Shown: piece after piece, positions 18,344 through 27,340 of the stretch
Position numbering within the stretch: position 1 is the stretch's first letter
Layout of the letters: each line of letters starts with the position of its first letter
Assembly (NCBI RefSeq): GCF_001429065.1
Contig: NZ_LMIB01000016.1
Location: 195,684-259,683, forward strand
Source: Sphingomonas sp. Root710
GTDB lineage: Bacteria; Pseudomonadota; Alphaproteobacteria; Sphingomonadales; Sphingomonadaceae
Length of the DNA stretch: 64,000 bases
Reading direction: 5' to 3'
Made by a program: the position numbers and the translations under genes
Notes under the pieces: generated by a model
What the model was told of the DNA's origin: nothing
Databases searched by the model: none
What the model saw: only the letters and a program-made list of their open reading frames with translations

Positions 18344-19051
18344 ATGATGATCGAAGCCGAATGGTGGGACTATGATGATGCAGGCGAACTCGCCGATGCG
18401 GTGGCGGGCGATGTCGGTTTCATCATCGAATCGGCGCTCGACGCGCGCGGCCAGGCGCTGATCGCGCTGCCCGGCGGCAAGACGCCGGTCCCGATCTACG
18501 AGAAGCTCGCCAAGGCGAAGATCGACTGGAAGCGGGTGACGATCATCCCCACCGACGATCGCCTCGTGCCGATGACCGATCCGCTGTCCAACGCCGCGAT
18601 GATCGCCAAGGCTTTCCTGCCCAAGGGCGCGCGCGTCTTGCCGATCACCACCGACAAGGCCGCCGATCACCGCATGGCCGGCAAGGCTGCCGATGCGCGG
18701 CTACAGGAGCTGCACTGGCCGCCCGATCTCGTCTGGCTGGGCGTCGGCGGCGACGGCCATACCGCGTCGATCTTCGCGGGCCCCGACCTCGACGAGGCGC
18801 TCAACGGCCCCAAGGCGCGCCGCGCTGTCGGCGTGCTGCCCGATCCGATGCCGGCCGAAGCCCCCGTCGCCCGGGTGACGCTGACCAAGGCAGCGATCAT
18901 CTCGGCGCGCACGTTGATGCTCGTCGTCACCGGCGCGGAAAAGCGCACGCTGCTCGAGCGCGCGATCAAGGATGGCGCGTCGTCGACATTGCCGATCGGC
19001 CGCGTCCTTGCCGATGCGGACCAGGCAATCGACATCCACTGGAGCGAATAG
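18344..19051 (+). CDS. pgl: 6-phosphogluconolactonase
   Basis: 235 residues, DevB/SOL family. It hydrolyses 6-phosphoglucono-1,5-lactone to 6-phosphogluconate. Motifs: LPGGKTP near the N-terminus (phosphate contacts), PTDDRLVP in the middle and WLGVGGDGHTASIF, the family signature. AGGAAGG upstream supports the start; the second ATG, three bases on, is an alternative. It lies between zwf and edd, as expected from its role, and probably belongs to the same transcript if the repeat upstream is read through. Confidence 0.96.
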   Translation: MMIEAEWWDYDDAGELADAVAGDVGFIIESALDARGQALIALPGGKTPVPIYEKLAKAKIDWKRVTIIPTDDRLVPMTDPLSNAAMIAKAFLPKGARVLPITTDKAADHRMAGKAADARLQELHWPPDLVWLGVGGDGHTASIFAGPDLDEALNGPKARRAVGVLPDPMPAEAPVARVTLTKAAIISARTLMLVVTGAEKRTLLERAIKDGASSTLPIGRVLADADQAIDIHWSE

Positions 19052-19072
19052 CTCAAAGCGAAAGCATGTGAC

Positions 19073-20893
19073 ATGAGCCTGAATCCCGCCGTCGAAGCCG
19101 TCACGGCCCGGATCGTCGAGCGATCGCGCCCCGGTCGGCAGGCCTATCTCGACCTCATCCGGCGCGAGCGCGATTCGGGGGTGGACCGGCCCAACCTGTC
19201 CTGCGGCAATCTTGCCCATGGCTTCGCCGCCAGCGGCGAGGACAAGCCCGCGATTCGCGAGGGCAAGGCGATGAACATCGGCATCGTCACTGCCTATAAC
19301 GACATGCTGTCGGCGCATCAGCCCTATGGCCGCTACCCCGAGCAGATGAAGGTCTGGGCGCGCGAGGCGGGCGCGACCGCGCAGGTCGCCGGCGGCGTCC
19401 CCGCGATGTGCGACGGCGTGACCCAGGGCCAGCGCGGCATGGAATTGTCGCTGTTCAGCCGCGACACGATCGCGCTGTCGACGGCGGTAGGGCTCAGCCA
19501 TGGCATGTTCGAGGGCGCGGCGCTGCTCGGCATCTGCGACAAGATCGTCCCCGGCCTGCTGATCGGCGCGCTGCGCTTCGGCCATCTGCCGACGATCCTG
19601 GTGCCCGCGGGTCCCATGCCCTCCGGCCTCGCCAACAAGGAGAAGCAGCGCGTCCGCCAGCTTTATGCCGAGGGCAAGGTCGGCCGCGCCGAGCTGCTCG
19701 AGGCCGAGTCCGCCTCCTATCACGGCGCGGGCACCTGCACCTTCTACGGCACCGCCAATTCGAACCAGATGATGATGGAGGTGATGGGGCTCCACATCCC
19801 CGGCGCCGCCTTCGTCAATCCCGGCACCAAGCTGCGGCAGGAACTCACCCGCGCCGCGGTCCACCGCCTCACGCAGATCGGCTGGGACGGTGGCGACTAT
19901 CGCCCGCTAGGCCTGTGCGTCGACGAGAAGGCGATCGTCAACGCAGCGGTCGGCCTGCTCGCGACCGGCGGATCGACCAACCATGTCATCCACCTTCCCG
20001 CCATCGCGCGCGCGGCGGGCATCCTCATCGACTGGGAGGATATCGACCGGCTCTCGGCCGCCGTGCCGCTGATCGCACGGGTCTATCCCAATGGCGCGGG
20101 CGACGTGAACCATTTCCAGGCCGCAGGCGGCATGGCCTATACCATCGCCACCCTGCTCGACGGCGGCCTGCTCCACCGCGACATCATGACGGTGTCCGGT
20201 AGCGACCTGTCGGCCTATGCCAGGGATCCCCGGCTCGAGGGCGATGTGCTGGTCTGGGAGGACGCGCCCGCCGCCTCGCTCGACGAGACGATGCTCCGCC
20301 CGCATGACAACCCTTTCCAGCCCGACGGCGGCATGCGCCTCGTCCAGGGGAATCTCGGGCGCGGCACCTTCAAGACCAGCGCGGTCGACCGCGAGCGCTG
20401 GACGATCGAGGCGCCCTGCCGGGTGTTCGACGACCAGGATCAGGTCAACGCCGCCTTCAAGGCGGGCGAGCTGAACCGCGACGCGATCGTCGTCGTCCGC
20501 TTTCAGGGCCCGCAGGCCAACGGCATGCCCGAACTGCACAAGCTCACCCCGCCGCTCGGCGTCCTCCAGGACAAGGGCTACAAGGTCGCGCTCGTCACTG
20601 ACGGGCGTATGTCCGGGGCGAGCGGCAAGGTGCCCGCCGCGATCCACCTGACCCCCGAAGCGCTGGCCGGCGGCCCGATCGCCAGATTGCGCGACGGCGA
20701 CATCGTCCGCCTGTGCGGCCATGACGGCTCGATCAGCGCGCTGGTCGACGCCGCCGAGTGGGACGCCCGCGAACCCGCCGGGCCGCCGCCCGCCCATAGC
20801 GGCACCGGCCGCGAGCTCTTCGCCTTCATGCGCCACGGCGCCGACACCGCCGAGCGCGGCGGATCGGCGATGCTCGCGGCGGCAGGGCTGTGA
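19073..20893 (+). CDS. edd: Phosphogluconate dehydratase
   Basis: 606 residues, IlvD/Edd family, Fe-S dependent. It converts 6-phosphogluconate to 2-keto-3-deoxy-6-phosphogluconate. Cysteines that ligate the cluster are recognisable in [17 protein letters not shown] and [15 protein letters not shown], and the C-terminal [14 protein letters not shown] motif is typical of the family. It starts 21 bases after pgl. Its Fe-S requirement links it to the suf operon elsewhere in the window. Confidence 0.97.
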   Translation: MSLNPAVEAVTARIVERSRPGRQAYLDLIRRERDSGVDRPNLSCGNLAHGFAASGEDKPAIREGKAMNIGIVTAYNDMLSAHQPYGRYPEQMKVWAREAGATAQVAGGVPAMCDGVTQGQRGMELSLFSRDTIALSTAVGLSHGMFEGAALLGICDKIVPGLLIGALRFGHLPTILVPAGPMPSGLANKEKQRVRQLYAEGKVGRAELLEAESASYHGAGTCTFYGTANSNQMMMEVMGLHIPGAAFVNPGTKLRQELTRAAVHRLTQIGWDGGDYRPLGLCVDEKAIVNAAVGLLATGGSTNHVIHLPAIARAAGILIDWEDIDRLSAAVPLIARVYPNGAGDVNHFQAAGGMAYTIATLLDGGLLHRDIMTVSGSDLSAYARDPRLEGDVLVWEDAPAASLDETMLRPHDNPFQPDGGMRLVQGNLGRGTFKTSAVDRERWTIEAPCRVFDDQDQVNAAFKAGELNRDAIVVVRFQGPQANGMPELHKLTPPLGVLQDKGYKVALVTDGRMSGASGKVPAAIHLTPEALAGGPIARLRDGDIVRLCGHDGSISALVDAAEWDAREPAGPPPAHSGTGRELFAFMRHGADTAERGGSAMLAAAGL

Positions 20894-20901
20894 AAAGCTA
20901 C

Positions 20902-21004
20902 TCCGCTCATCCTGAGGAGCCACTGAGCTCGTCGAAGTGGTGCCTCGAAGGACGTCCTTCGACGCGGACTTCGCCAAGCTCAGCCTTTACTCAGGATGAG
21001 CGGA
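20902..21004. repeat. 103-nt inverted repeat, family D (copy 1)
   Basis: Outer arms TCCGCTCATCCTGAG and CTCAGGATGAGCGGA surround a central hairpin core TCGAAGGACGTCCTTCGA. A related copy is at 42032-42134. It occupies the edd-glk gap, so it may set transcript levels within the Entner-Doudoroff cluster (inference). Confidence 0.85.
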
Positions 21005-21017
21005 TTGCTTTGACATC

Positions 21018-21986
21018 ATGAAGATCGTCACCGTCGATCTGGGCGGCACCAATGCCCGCTTCGCGCTCGCCGAGCTGCACGCCGATCGCCGCCCGACGCT
21101 GGGCGAACCGCGCAAATATCGGACCGCCGACCATAGCGGGCTTGCCGACGCCTGGGCGGCCTTCGCCCAGCATGAGGGCGGCAGCCTGCCCGCCGCTGCG
21201 AGCATCGCCATCGCCGGGCCGGTCGAGGGCGAGCTGATCCGCTTCACCAACAATGACTGGGTGATCCACCCTGCTACCCTGGCCGCCGAGCTGGGCGTCG
21301 AGAAGCTTGACCTATTCAATGATTTCGCCGCGATGGCAGCGGCGGTCGGCGTGCTGAACCCCGATGAACTCGCTTATGTCGGCGGCCCCGAAGGCCCGCT
21401 GCCCGCCGAAGGGGTCACCACCGTGATCGGTCCCGGCACCGGCCTCGGCGTCGCCCAGCTGCTTCGCCGCGATGGCCGCAACATCGTCGTGCCGACCGAG
21501 GGCGGGCATATCGACTTTGCCGCGCTCGACGGCTTCGAGGAAAGGCTGCTCGCCCGCATGCGCGAGCGCCATCGCCGCGTGTCGGTCGAGCGGATCGTCT
21601 CGGGACCGGCCCTCGCCGACATCCGTGCGACGATCGCGCTGATCGGTCACCGGCCGATCGTGCCGATGGACGACGCCGCCATCTGGGCGGGCGCGACTGA
21701 CGGCAGCGACCCGGTGGCGGTCCAGGCGCTCGACCGTCTCGTGATGGCGTTCGGCGCGGTCGCGGGCGATCTTGCCCTTGCCCATGGCGCCAACGCGGTG
21801 GTGATCACCGGCGGGCTCGCCAACCGCATCGAGGAACGGCTGAGGAGCCCGTTGTTCAACGATCGCTTCCGCGCCAAAGGGCGCTTCGAAGCCCGCATGG
21901 CGCAATTCCCGATCCGCCTCGCCCGCCACCCCGAAGCCGGGCTGCTGGGCGCCGCCGCCGCCTTTCAGGAGAAACATAGCCGATGA
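21018..21986 (+). CDS. glk: Glucokinase (Glk family)
   Basis: 322 residues. It phosphorylates glucose with ATP, feeding Zwf. ATP/phosphate motif VDLGGTNARFALAEL at the N-terminus; FTNNDWVI and LFNDFAAMA hold the sugar-binding Asn-Asp pair; GPGTGLGVA follows; and VFGSxA-type C-terminal motifs are replaced by the equivalent FGAVAGDLALAHGA. It lies in the Entner-Doudoroff cluster and overlaps eda by 4 bases. Confidence 0.95.
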   Translation: MKIVTVDLGGTNARFALAELHADRRPTLGEPRKYRTADHSGLADAWAAFAQHEGGSLPAAASIAIAGPVEGELIRFTNNDWVIHPATLAAELGVEKLDLFNDFAAMAAAVGVLNPDELAYVGGPEGPLPAEGVTTVIGPGTGLGVAQLLRRDGRNIVVPTEGGHIDFAALDGFEERLLARMRERHRRVSVERIVSGPALADIRATIALIGHRPIVPMDDAAIWAGATDGSDPVAVQALDRLVMAFGAVAGDLALAHGANAVVITGGLANRIEERLRSPLFNDRFRAKGRFEARMAQFPIRLARHPEAGLLGAAAAFQEKHSR

Positions 21987-22597
21987 ACGTCGAACAGGTG
22001 ATGACCCTTGCTCCCGTCATCCCGGTGCTCGTGGTCCATGACGTGCGCCATGCCCGCCCGATCGCCGAGGCGCTGGTGGCGGGCGGTCTGCCCGCGTTGG
22101 AAGTGACGCTGCGCACCGATTGCGCACTCGACGTGATCCGCGAAATGGCGAAGGTCGAGGGCGCGGTGGTCGGCGCGGGGACGGTGCTCAACCCAGACGA
22201 CGTGAAGGCGAGCGTCGACGCCGGCGCGCGCTTCCTCGTTTCGCCCGGGCTCACCGAGCCGCTCGCCAATGCCGCAATCGCCGCCCAGCTGCCCTTCCTG
22301 CCCGGCACCGCCAATGCCGGCGACATCATGCGCGGGCTCGACATGGGGCTGACCCATTTCAAATTCTTCCCGGCCACCGCCAATGGCGGCATCCCCGCGC
22401 TCAAGGCGCTTGCGGCCCCGCTTTATAAGGCGCGCTTCTGCCCGACCGGCGGGATCACCGAGGCGACCGCGGTCGACTGGCTCGCGCTCGACGCGGTGCT
22501 GTGCGTGGGCGGCAGCTGGGTGGTGCCGGCGGGCGAGCCCGATCCGGTCGAAATCGAACGCCGTGCGCGGGCGGCGGTGGCGCTCGCGGCGCGATAA
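21983..22597 (+). CDS. eda: KDPG aldolase (2-dehydro-3-deoxy-phosphogluconate aldolase)
   Basis: 204 residues, class I aldolase. It splits KDPG into pyruvate and glyceraldehyde 3-phosphate, the last step of the Entner-Doudoroff route. The Schiff-base lysine is Lys127 in HFKFFPATANGG; the ALEVTLRT and GAGTVLNPDD motifs are also present. The start codon overlaps the glk stop (ATGA). It converges tail to tail with the tetR-type gene, with only three bases between the stop codons. Confidence 0.97.
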   Translation: MNVEQVMTLAPVIPVLVVHDVRHARPIAEALVAGGLPALEVTLRTDCALDVIREMAKVEGAVVGAGTVLNPDDVKASVDAGARFLVSPGLTEPLANAAIAAQLPFLPGTANAGDIMRGLDMGLTHFKFFPATANGGIPALKALAAPLYKARFCPTGGITEATAVDWLALDAVLCVGGSWVVPAGEPDPVEIERRARAAVALAAR

Positions 22598-22600
22598 GGC

Positions 22601-23200
22601 TCAGTCCCGCGCGACGATCGCGCGAAACCCGGCCGCGGCCATGTCCGCGAAGGCGGCGAGCTCGTCGCGGCTGGCCCCATCGCGTGCCGCCGCCGACATG
22701 CCCTTGAGAGCGGTCACGACCAGCGACGCCAGCGCGTCTGCGCGGTCGGGAATCTCGCGCGCGATCCGGGCCGCGAGCACAGCCTTGCTCTCGGACATCC
22801 AGCGCGCCGTCATCGCCTTCGCCTCGGGATCCTGGCTGCCGCGCGCGCCGTCGATCACCAGACAGCCGGAAATCCCGTCCTGCTCGGCGTAGAGCCGGGC
22901 CGCGCCCTGCAGCACCCGCTCGATCGCGGCGGCTGCATCGCCCTCGCCTTCCAGCGCCTCGGGCACGAACCGGCCGAAGCCGCTCGTGTAGCGGTCGAGG
23001 ACCTTGGCGAACAACGCCGCTTTGCTCCCGAACGCATTGTAGAAGCTGGGTGGCGTAATCCCCAGCGCCCTGCCGATCTCCGCCACGCCGACGCCGTCAT
23101 AGCCGCGCTGCTGGAACAGCGCTTGGGCCGTCTCAATCGCCCGGTCGGGATCGAACCCCCGCGGTCTGCCCCGGCTCTGAACTTTTTTTATAGCGCTCAC
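22601..23200 (-). CDS. TetR/AcrR-family transcriptional regulator
   Basis: 199 residues. N-terminal helix-turn-helix at about residues 12-60 (FDPDRAIETAQALFQQRGYD, GITPPSFYNAFGSKAALFAKV), with a C-terminal ligand/dimer domain. Translation starts at GTG with AAGGG eight bases upstream. It is divergent from a short-chain dehydrogenase gene, and two copies of the 16-mer TATAG-N6-CTATA lie in the 72-base gap, one over its own start codon. It therefore very likely represses both itself and the dehydrogenase until an unknown ligand binds. Confidence 0.93.
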   Translation of the reverse strand: MSAIKKVQSRGRPRGFDPDRAIETAQALFQQRGYDGVGVAEIGRALGITPPSFYNAFGSKAALFAKVLDRYTSGFGRFVPEALEGEGDAAAAIERVLQGAARLYAEQDGISGCLVIDGARGSQDPEAKAMTARWMSESKAVLAARIAREIPDRADALASLVVTALKGMSAAARDGASRDELAAFADMAAAGFRAIVARD

Positions 23201-23204
23201 TATA
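23189..23204. promoter_or_regulatory. Operator 1 (TATAG-N6-CTATA) over the tetR start codon
   Basis: TATAGCGCTCACTATA is a 5-6-5 palindrome that covers codons 1-4 of the TetR gene. The same arms recur at 23235-23250, 46 bases away centre to centre. Binding here would block translation start or early elongation of the regulator gene. Confidence 0.75.
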
Positions 23205-23211
23205 ATAACCC

Positions 23212-23250
23212 TTGCATTGGCTTCGGCTCATTTATATAGCACCTACTATA
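23212..23250 (+). promoter_or_regulatory. Probable SDR promoter with operator 2 over its -10 box
   Basis: TTGCAT at 23212-23217 and TATAGC at 23235-23240 are 17 bases apart. The second operator copy TATAGCACCTACTATA (23235-23250) overlaps the -10 box, so bound repressor would occlude RNA polymerase. Promoter boxes are inferred from sequence only. Confidence 0.6.
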
Positions 23251-23272
23251 GAAATGCAAAGGAACACAAAAC

Positions 23273-23986
23273 ATGGCACAGTTCACCGATCACAAGGCTC
23301 TCATCCTCGGCGGCAGCCGGGGCATCGGGGCCGCGCTCGTCCGCCGCTTCGCGGCCGATGGCGCGCAAGTCGTCTTCACCTATGCAGGGTCGAATGAAGC
23401 GGCCGCTACACTCGCTGCCGAAACCGGCGCGAAGGCGGTCCGCGTCGACAGCGCCGACCGCGACGCGCTGATCGCAGCGGTCGCCGCCGAAGGGCCGATC
23501 GACATATTACTGGTCAACGCGGGCACCGCTGTCCTTGGCGATCCGTTGACCTTCGAACCCGACGCGATCGACCATATGATCGACGTCAACGTCCGCGCCC
23601 CCTACTTCGCCTCGGTAGAAGCGGCGCGGGCGATGCCCGAGGGCGGACGTATCCTGATCATCGGCTCCACCAATGGCGACCGCATCCCGTTCGCCGGGGG
23701 CGCGGGCTATGCGATGACCAAGTCGGCGATGCAGGGCATGGTCCGCGGCCTCGCCCGCGACTTCGGGCCGCGCGGGATCACGGTCAATTCGATCCAGCCC
23801 GGCCCGGTCGACACCGACATGAACCCGGCCAGCGGCCCGATGGCCGATCTGATGCACAGCTTCATGGCGATCGGCCGCCATATCCATGCCGACGAGATCG
23901 CTGACTACGCCGCCTATCTGGCGAGCCCGGCCGCGGCGATGATCACGGGGTCGATGCAGACGATCGATGGCGGCTTCGGGGCGTAG
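23273..23986 (+). CDS. SDR-family NAD(P)-dependent oxidoreductase
   Basis: 237 residues, classical short-chain dehydrogenase. Cofactor motif GGSRGIGAAL near residue 13, the NAG-type LVNAGT, and the catalytic pair Tyr146 and Lys150 in YAMTK with a serine in IIGSTNG. C-terminal SMQTIDGGFGA is typical. It reduces or oxidises a hydroxyl/keto group; the substrate is not predictable. It is controlled with the divergent TetR gene through paired operators, an arrangement often seen for inducible detoxifying reductases. Confidence 0.92.
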   Translation: MAQFTDHKALILGGSRGIGAALVRRFAADGAQVVFTYAGSNEAAATLAAETGAKAVRVDSADRDALIAAVAAEGPIDILLVNAGTAVLGDPLTFEPDAIDHMIDVNVRAPYFASVEAARAMPEGGRILIIGSTNGDRIPFAGGAGYAMTKSAMQGMVRGLARDFGPRGITVNSIQPGPVDTDMNPASGPMADLMHSFMAIGRHIHADEIADYAAYLASPAAAMITGSMQTIDGGFGA

Positions 23987-24062
23987 TTTGTATGCCCTCA
24001 GGCGCCGGGCGGGCAGCATCCGCTGCTCTTGGCTATCCTCGCATAAGCTCGGGCGGCCGCCA

Positions 24063-24152
24063 CGGCTCGCTTTGCGAGCCGATCTCCGCCTACGGACTGC
24101 CCCCAGCAGTCCGTAGACCGGCTTCGATCCTTGCGGGACGCTGACGCGTCCC
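24063..24152. repeat. Three consecutive perfect hairpins between SDR gene and cfa
   Basis: Stems at 24063-24081 (8-bp arms CGGCTCGC, 3-base loop), 24091-24115 (10-bp arms TACGGACTGC, 5-base loop) and 24135-24152 (7-bp arms GGGACGC, 4-base loop). They lie between two genes that converge, so they may form a bidirectional terminator, although no T-run follows. Confidence 0.7.
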
Positions 24153-24159
24153 GACCTGC

Positions 24160-25386
24160 TTATCGGGGGAGGGCTTTTTCCGCCTCACGCATATAATCTC
24201 GGGTGATCGGCGTCGCGCGGCGGTCGCGGATATACTGGATCTGATAGTTGCACAGATTGCCGTGGATGAAGGCTGCGCGCGCACCCGCCAGGTAGAAGGT
24301 CCACATCCGGAAGAAGCGCTCGTCATAGAGCGCGACGATCGCATCCTTCGCCGCCATCGTCCGGTCGTACCAATGGTCGAGCGTCATGCCATAGTGCAGG
24401 CGCAGCGTCTCGACATCGGCGGCGATCAGCCGGGCCGGCTCGCTGGCCGACACGATTTCCGACAGCGCCGGATTATAGCCGCCGGGGAAGATATATTTGA
24501 GGGTGAAGGCGTCGGTCTTGCCCGGCACGCCGAGCCGCCCGATCGTGTGGAGCAGCATCACCCCGTCCTCGGCGAGGAGGTCGCGGCATTTGCGGAAGAA
24601 TGTCTCATATTGCGGCACGCCGACATGTTCGAACATACCGACCGAGACGATCCGGTCGAACCGCCCCTCGAGCGCGCGATAGTCGATCAGTTCGAACTTG
24701 ACCCGGTCGGCCACCCCCGCCGCCTCGGCGCGCTGGCGCGCGACTTTCAGCTGCTCTTCGGACAGAGTGATGCCGAGCACGTCGACGTCGGCGGCCCGGT
24801 TCAGATAGAGCGCCATGCCGCCCCAGCCGCAGCCGATGTCGAGCACGCGCAGGCCCGGCTTGAGGTTGAGCTTGGCGGCGATATGCGCCTTCTTGTCGGC
24901 CTGCGCCTGATCGAGCCCGACCTCGGGACCGGTGAAATAGGCGCAGCTATATTGGCGGTCGGCGTCGAGAAAGAGGTCGTAGAGCCGGTCGTTGAGATCA
25001 TAGTGATGCGCAACGTTGCGCTTGGACGCGCGCGCCGAATTGAAGCTCTGGACGCGCGCGCGGATGCGATCGCGGACCAGGCTGGTCAGCGTGCCGCGCA
25101 GGGTGACGCGCGCATCTTCCCATCTGCCATTGGCGCGGACCAGGTCGATCAGATCGCGGATATCGCCCTGCTCGATCACCAGCCGACCGTCCATATAGGC
25201 CTCGGCGGCGCGCAGATGCGGATTGCTGGCGATGAAGCGCGCGACACCCTTGTCGGCGAAGCGCACCGTGACCGGCTTCACTGCGGGATCGGCAGTGCCA
25301 TAGGTCCGGCGGCTGCCATCGGCGAAAATGATCGTGAACTGACCGCGTTTGAACAGGCGGTTGGCGAACTTATCGAATAACGACAT
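24160..25386 (-). CDS. cfa: Cyclopropane-fatty-acyl-phospholipid synthase family methyltransferase
   Basis: 408 residues. It transfers a methyl group from S-adenosylmethionine onto double bonds of membrane phospholipid acyl chains. The N-terminal lipid-binding part (residues 1-120) is followed by the SAM domain with VLDIGCGWGGMALYL and the downstream FDRIVSVGMFEHVG; HTIGRLG and FPGGYNPALSEI are family motifs. The name rests on homology; the exact modified lipid is not proved. It converges on the SDR gene through a three-hairpin spacer and has an AT-rich palindrome 69 bases upstream. Confidence 0.92.
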   Translation of the reverse strand: MSLFDKFANRLFKRGQFTIIFADGSRRTYGTADPAVKPVTVRFADKGVARFIASNPHLRAAEAYMDGRLVIEQGDIRDLIDLVRANGRWEDARVTLRGTLTSLVRDRIRARVQSFNSARASKRNVAHHYDLNDRLYDLFLDADRQYSCAYFTGPEVGLDQAQADKKAHIAAKLNLKPGLRVLDIGCGWGGMALYLNRAADVDVLGITLSEEQLKVARQRAEAAGVADRVKFELIDYRALEGRFDRIVSVGMFEHVGVPQYETFFRKCRDLLAEDGVMLLHTIGRLGVPGKTDAFTLKYIFPGGYNPALSEIVSASEPARLIAADVETLRLHYGMTLDHWYDRTMAAKDAIVALYDERFFRMWTFYLAGARAAFIHGNLCNYQIQYIRDRRATPITRDYMREAEKALPR

Positions 25387-25454
25387 TCATGCGCTCCATC
25401 TGGAGGGCATAGAGACCCGGATTGTCATGCGATGCAAGATGCTTGGCCGGGCAA

Positions 25455-25483
25455 ATTTAACCGTTAAATGTAGCTCCCGCTAC
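25455..25483. promoter_or_regulatory. AT-rich palindrome and small hairpin upstream of cfa
   Basis: ATTTAACCGTTAAAT (7-bp arms around one base) is followed directly by GTAGCTCCCGCTAC. It is the only AT-rich palindrome nearby and lies 69 bases before the cfa start, so it could be an operator or promoter element of cfa. Function is inferred. Confidence 0.4.
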
Positions 25484-25497
25484 AGAGCGGAAATCGT

Positions 25498-26709
25498 CTA
25501 GCCGAGCGCCGCCTGCTTCTCCGCCGCCAGCCGGTCGAGTTCGGCGCGGCTCTTCTTCTCCGCCGCCGATTTGAGTTGCCCGCACGCCGCCATGATGTCG
25601 CGGCCGCGGGGGGTGCGCACCGGGGCGGAGATGCCCGCCTTGAAGACGATGTCGGAGAAACGCGCTATCCGCTCGGGATCGGAGCATTGATAGTCCGCGC
25701 CCGGCCAGGGGTTGAACGGAATGAGGTTCACCTTGGCGGGCAGCTTATATTTCTTGATCAGCCGGACGAGCTCGCGCGCGTCGTCGTCGCTGTCATTCTT
25801 GTCCTTGAGCATCACATATTCGAAGGTGATGCGCCGGGCATTGTTCGCGCCCGGATAGTCGGCGCAGGCCTGGAGCAGCTCCTCCAGCCCATATTTGCGG
25901 TTGAGCGGGACGATCTCGTCGCGCACCTCCTTGGTCACCGCGTGGAGCGACACTGCGAGGTTGACGCCGATCTCCTCGCCCGCGCGCGCCATCATCGGCA
26001 CCACGCCCGAGGTCGACAGGGTGATGCGCCGCTTCGACAGCGCCAGCCCGTCGCCGTCCATGACGAGCTTCAGCGCATCGCGGACATTATCGAAATTATA
26101 GAGCGGCTCGCCCATCCCCATCATCACGATATTGGTGAGCATCCGCCCCTCGGGCTGCGACGGCCATTCGCCCAGCGCGTCGCGCGCCAGCATCACCTGC
26201 CCGACGATCTCGCCCGGGGTCAGGTTGCGGACGAGCCGCATCGTGCCGGTGTAGCAGAAACGGCAGTTGAGCGTGCAGCCGACCTGGCTCGACACGCACA
26301 GCGTTCCCCGGTCGGCGTCGGGGATGAACACCATCTCATAATCCTGCCCGTCGTCCGAGCGGAGCAGCCATTTGCGGGTGCCGTCCGACGAGACCTGCGC
26401 CTCGACCACTTCGGGCCGGGAAATGACGAAGCGCTGTTCAAGCCAAGACCGCATGTCCTTGGCGATGTCGGTCATCAGCGCGAACTCGGTGACGCCGCGA
26501 TTATAGATCCATTGGAAGATCTGCTTGGCGCGCAGCTTGGCCTGCTTCGGCTCGAGCTGCGCGGTCTCCAGCGCCATGCGCAGGTCGTCGCGCGTCAACC
26601 CGAGCAGATCGATCCGCCCGTCCTGCCGCGCCACGAACGCGCGCGGAACCGGCACAGGGTCGATGTGGCCGGGAATCGGCATCGAATTCAGGGGCTGCGG
26701 GTGATTCAT
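25498..26709 (-). CDS. rlmN: Dual-specificity 23S rRNA/tRNA C2-methyladenosine methyltransferase RlmN
   Basis: 403 residues from the ATG used; an upstream in-frame GTG at 26718 adds three. It is a radical SAM enzyme that methylates C2 of A2503 in 23S rRNA and A37 in some tRNAs. The CX3CX2C cluster ligands are Cys145, Cys149 and Cys152 ([12 protein letters not shown]). MGMGEPLYN and [18 protein letters not shown] are family signatures, and the C-terminal cysteine motif [15 protein letters not shown] carries the resolving Cys. No clear ribosome site precedes either start. Confidence 0.96.
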   Translation of the reverse strand: MNHPQPLNSMPIPGHIDPVPVPRAFVARQDGRIDLLGLTRDDLRMALETAQLEPKQAKLRAKQIFQWIYNRGVTEFALMTDIAKDMRSWLEQRFVISRPEVVEAQVSSDGTRKWLLRSDDGQDYEMVFIPDADRGTLCVSSQVGCTLNCRFCYTGTMRLVRNLTPGEIVGQVMLARDALGEWPSQPEGRMLTNIVMMGMGEPLYNFDNVRDALKLVMDGDGLALSKRRITLSTSGVVPMMARAGEEIGVNLAVSLHAVTKEVRDEIVPLNRKYGLEELLQACADYPGANNARRITFEYVMLKDKNDSDDDARELVRLIKKYKLPAKVNLIPFNPWPGADYQCSDPERIARFSDIVFKAGISAPVRTPRGRDIMAACGQLKSAAEKKSRAELDRLAAEKQAALG

Positions 26710-26784
26710 GGCGCGCACATAAGCGATTTGCGCGGGAATTTACAGGGGGGCCGCCCGGCTACGTAAAGCCGAGCGGCTGAGGCA

Positions 26785-27258
26785 TCATACCGCCGTCGAA
26801 TCAACTTTCGCATGGCTGCCTTCTTCAGCGGGGTCTATCTTACCGCCGAAGATCATCTTGAGCTTGCCCGTCAGCGACATGTCCGATTCCCACAGTTCGG
26901 CTTCGTTGATGTCGAAGCGGATCAGGGTGAGGTTCGGGTCGTTGCGCCCGCCCGGGAACCAGGCCTCGACCGGCTTCGACCATAGCTTGTCGATCAGCGC
27001 CGGGTCGTTGTCGATCGAAATCGTGCCCGACAGGCAAGCAAAGAAATCCTGCCCCTTCGACACGAACTGCGCCATCGCCCGGCCGCCCGCAACCAGCCGG
27101 TTGTCGCGGCCGACGAAGAACAGCAGCGTGTCGACCTGATCCTTGTCGAGCTGGACCGTCAGGGGCTCGGCATGCTGGCCCTCAAGACCGACCATGACGA
27201 ATGGACCGTCCGACATTTTCTTCCAGAGATGTTCCTTGAGCTTCTGTGCGTCCGACAT
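26785..27258 (-). CDS. Pyridoxamine 5'-phosphate oxidase-fold general stress protein
   Basis: 157 residues, split-barrel FMN-binding fold, of the general stress protein 26 type. Visible features: LKEHLWKKMSDGPFVMVGLE at the N-terminus, TLLFFVGRDNRLVAGG, and WFPGGRNDPNLTLIRFDINEAELWE, which is characteristic of this subgroup. It probably binds a flavin or a related cofactor; the reaction is unknown. The ATG at 27258 has AGGAGAGAAGC upstream. It lies 82 bases after a GST gene on the same strand, which suggests a shared stress role. Confidence 0.88.
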   Translation of the reverse strand: MSDAQKLKEHLWKKMSDGPFVMVGLEGQHAEPLTVQLDKDQVDTLLFFVGRDNRLVAGGRAMAQFVSKGQDFFACLSGTISIDNDPALIDKLWSKPVEAWFPGGRNDPNLTLIRFDINEAELWESDMSLTGKLKMIFGGKIDPAEEGSHAKVDSTAV

Positions 27259-27340
27259 GCTTCTCTCCTCGGCTGTCGGCCGGAAGAACGAAGCGAAGCC
27301 GCAGGAGTTTCGCGATTTCCTGCCGACGCGGCAGAATCCC

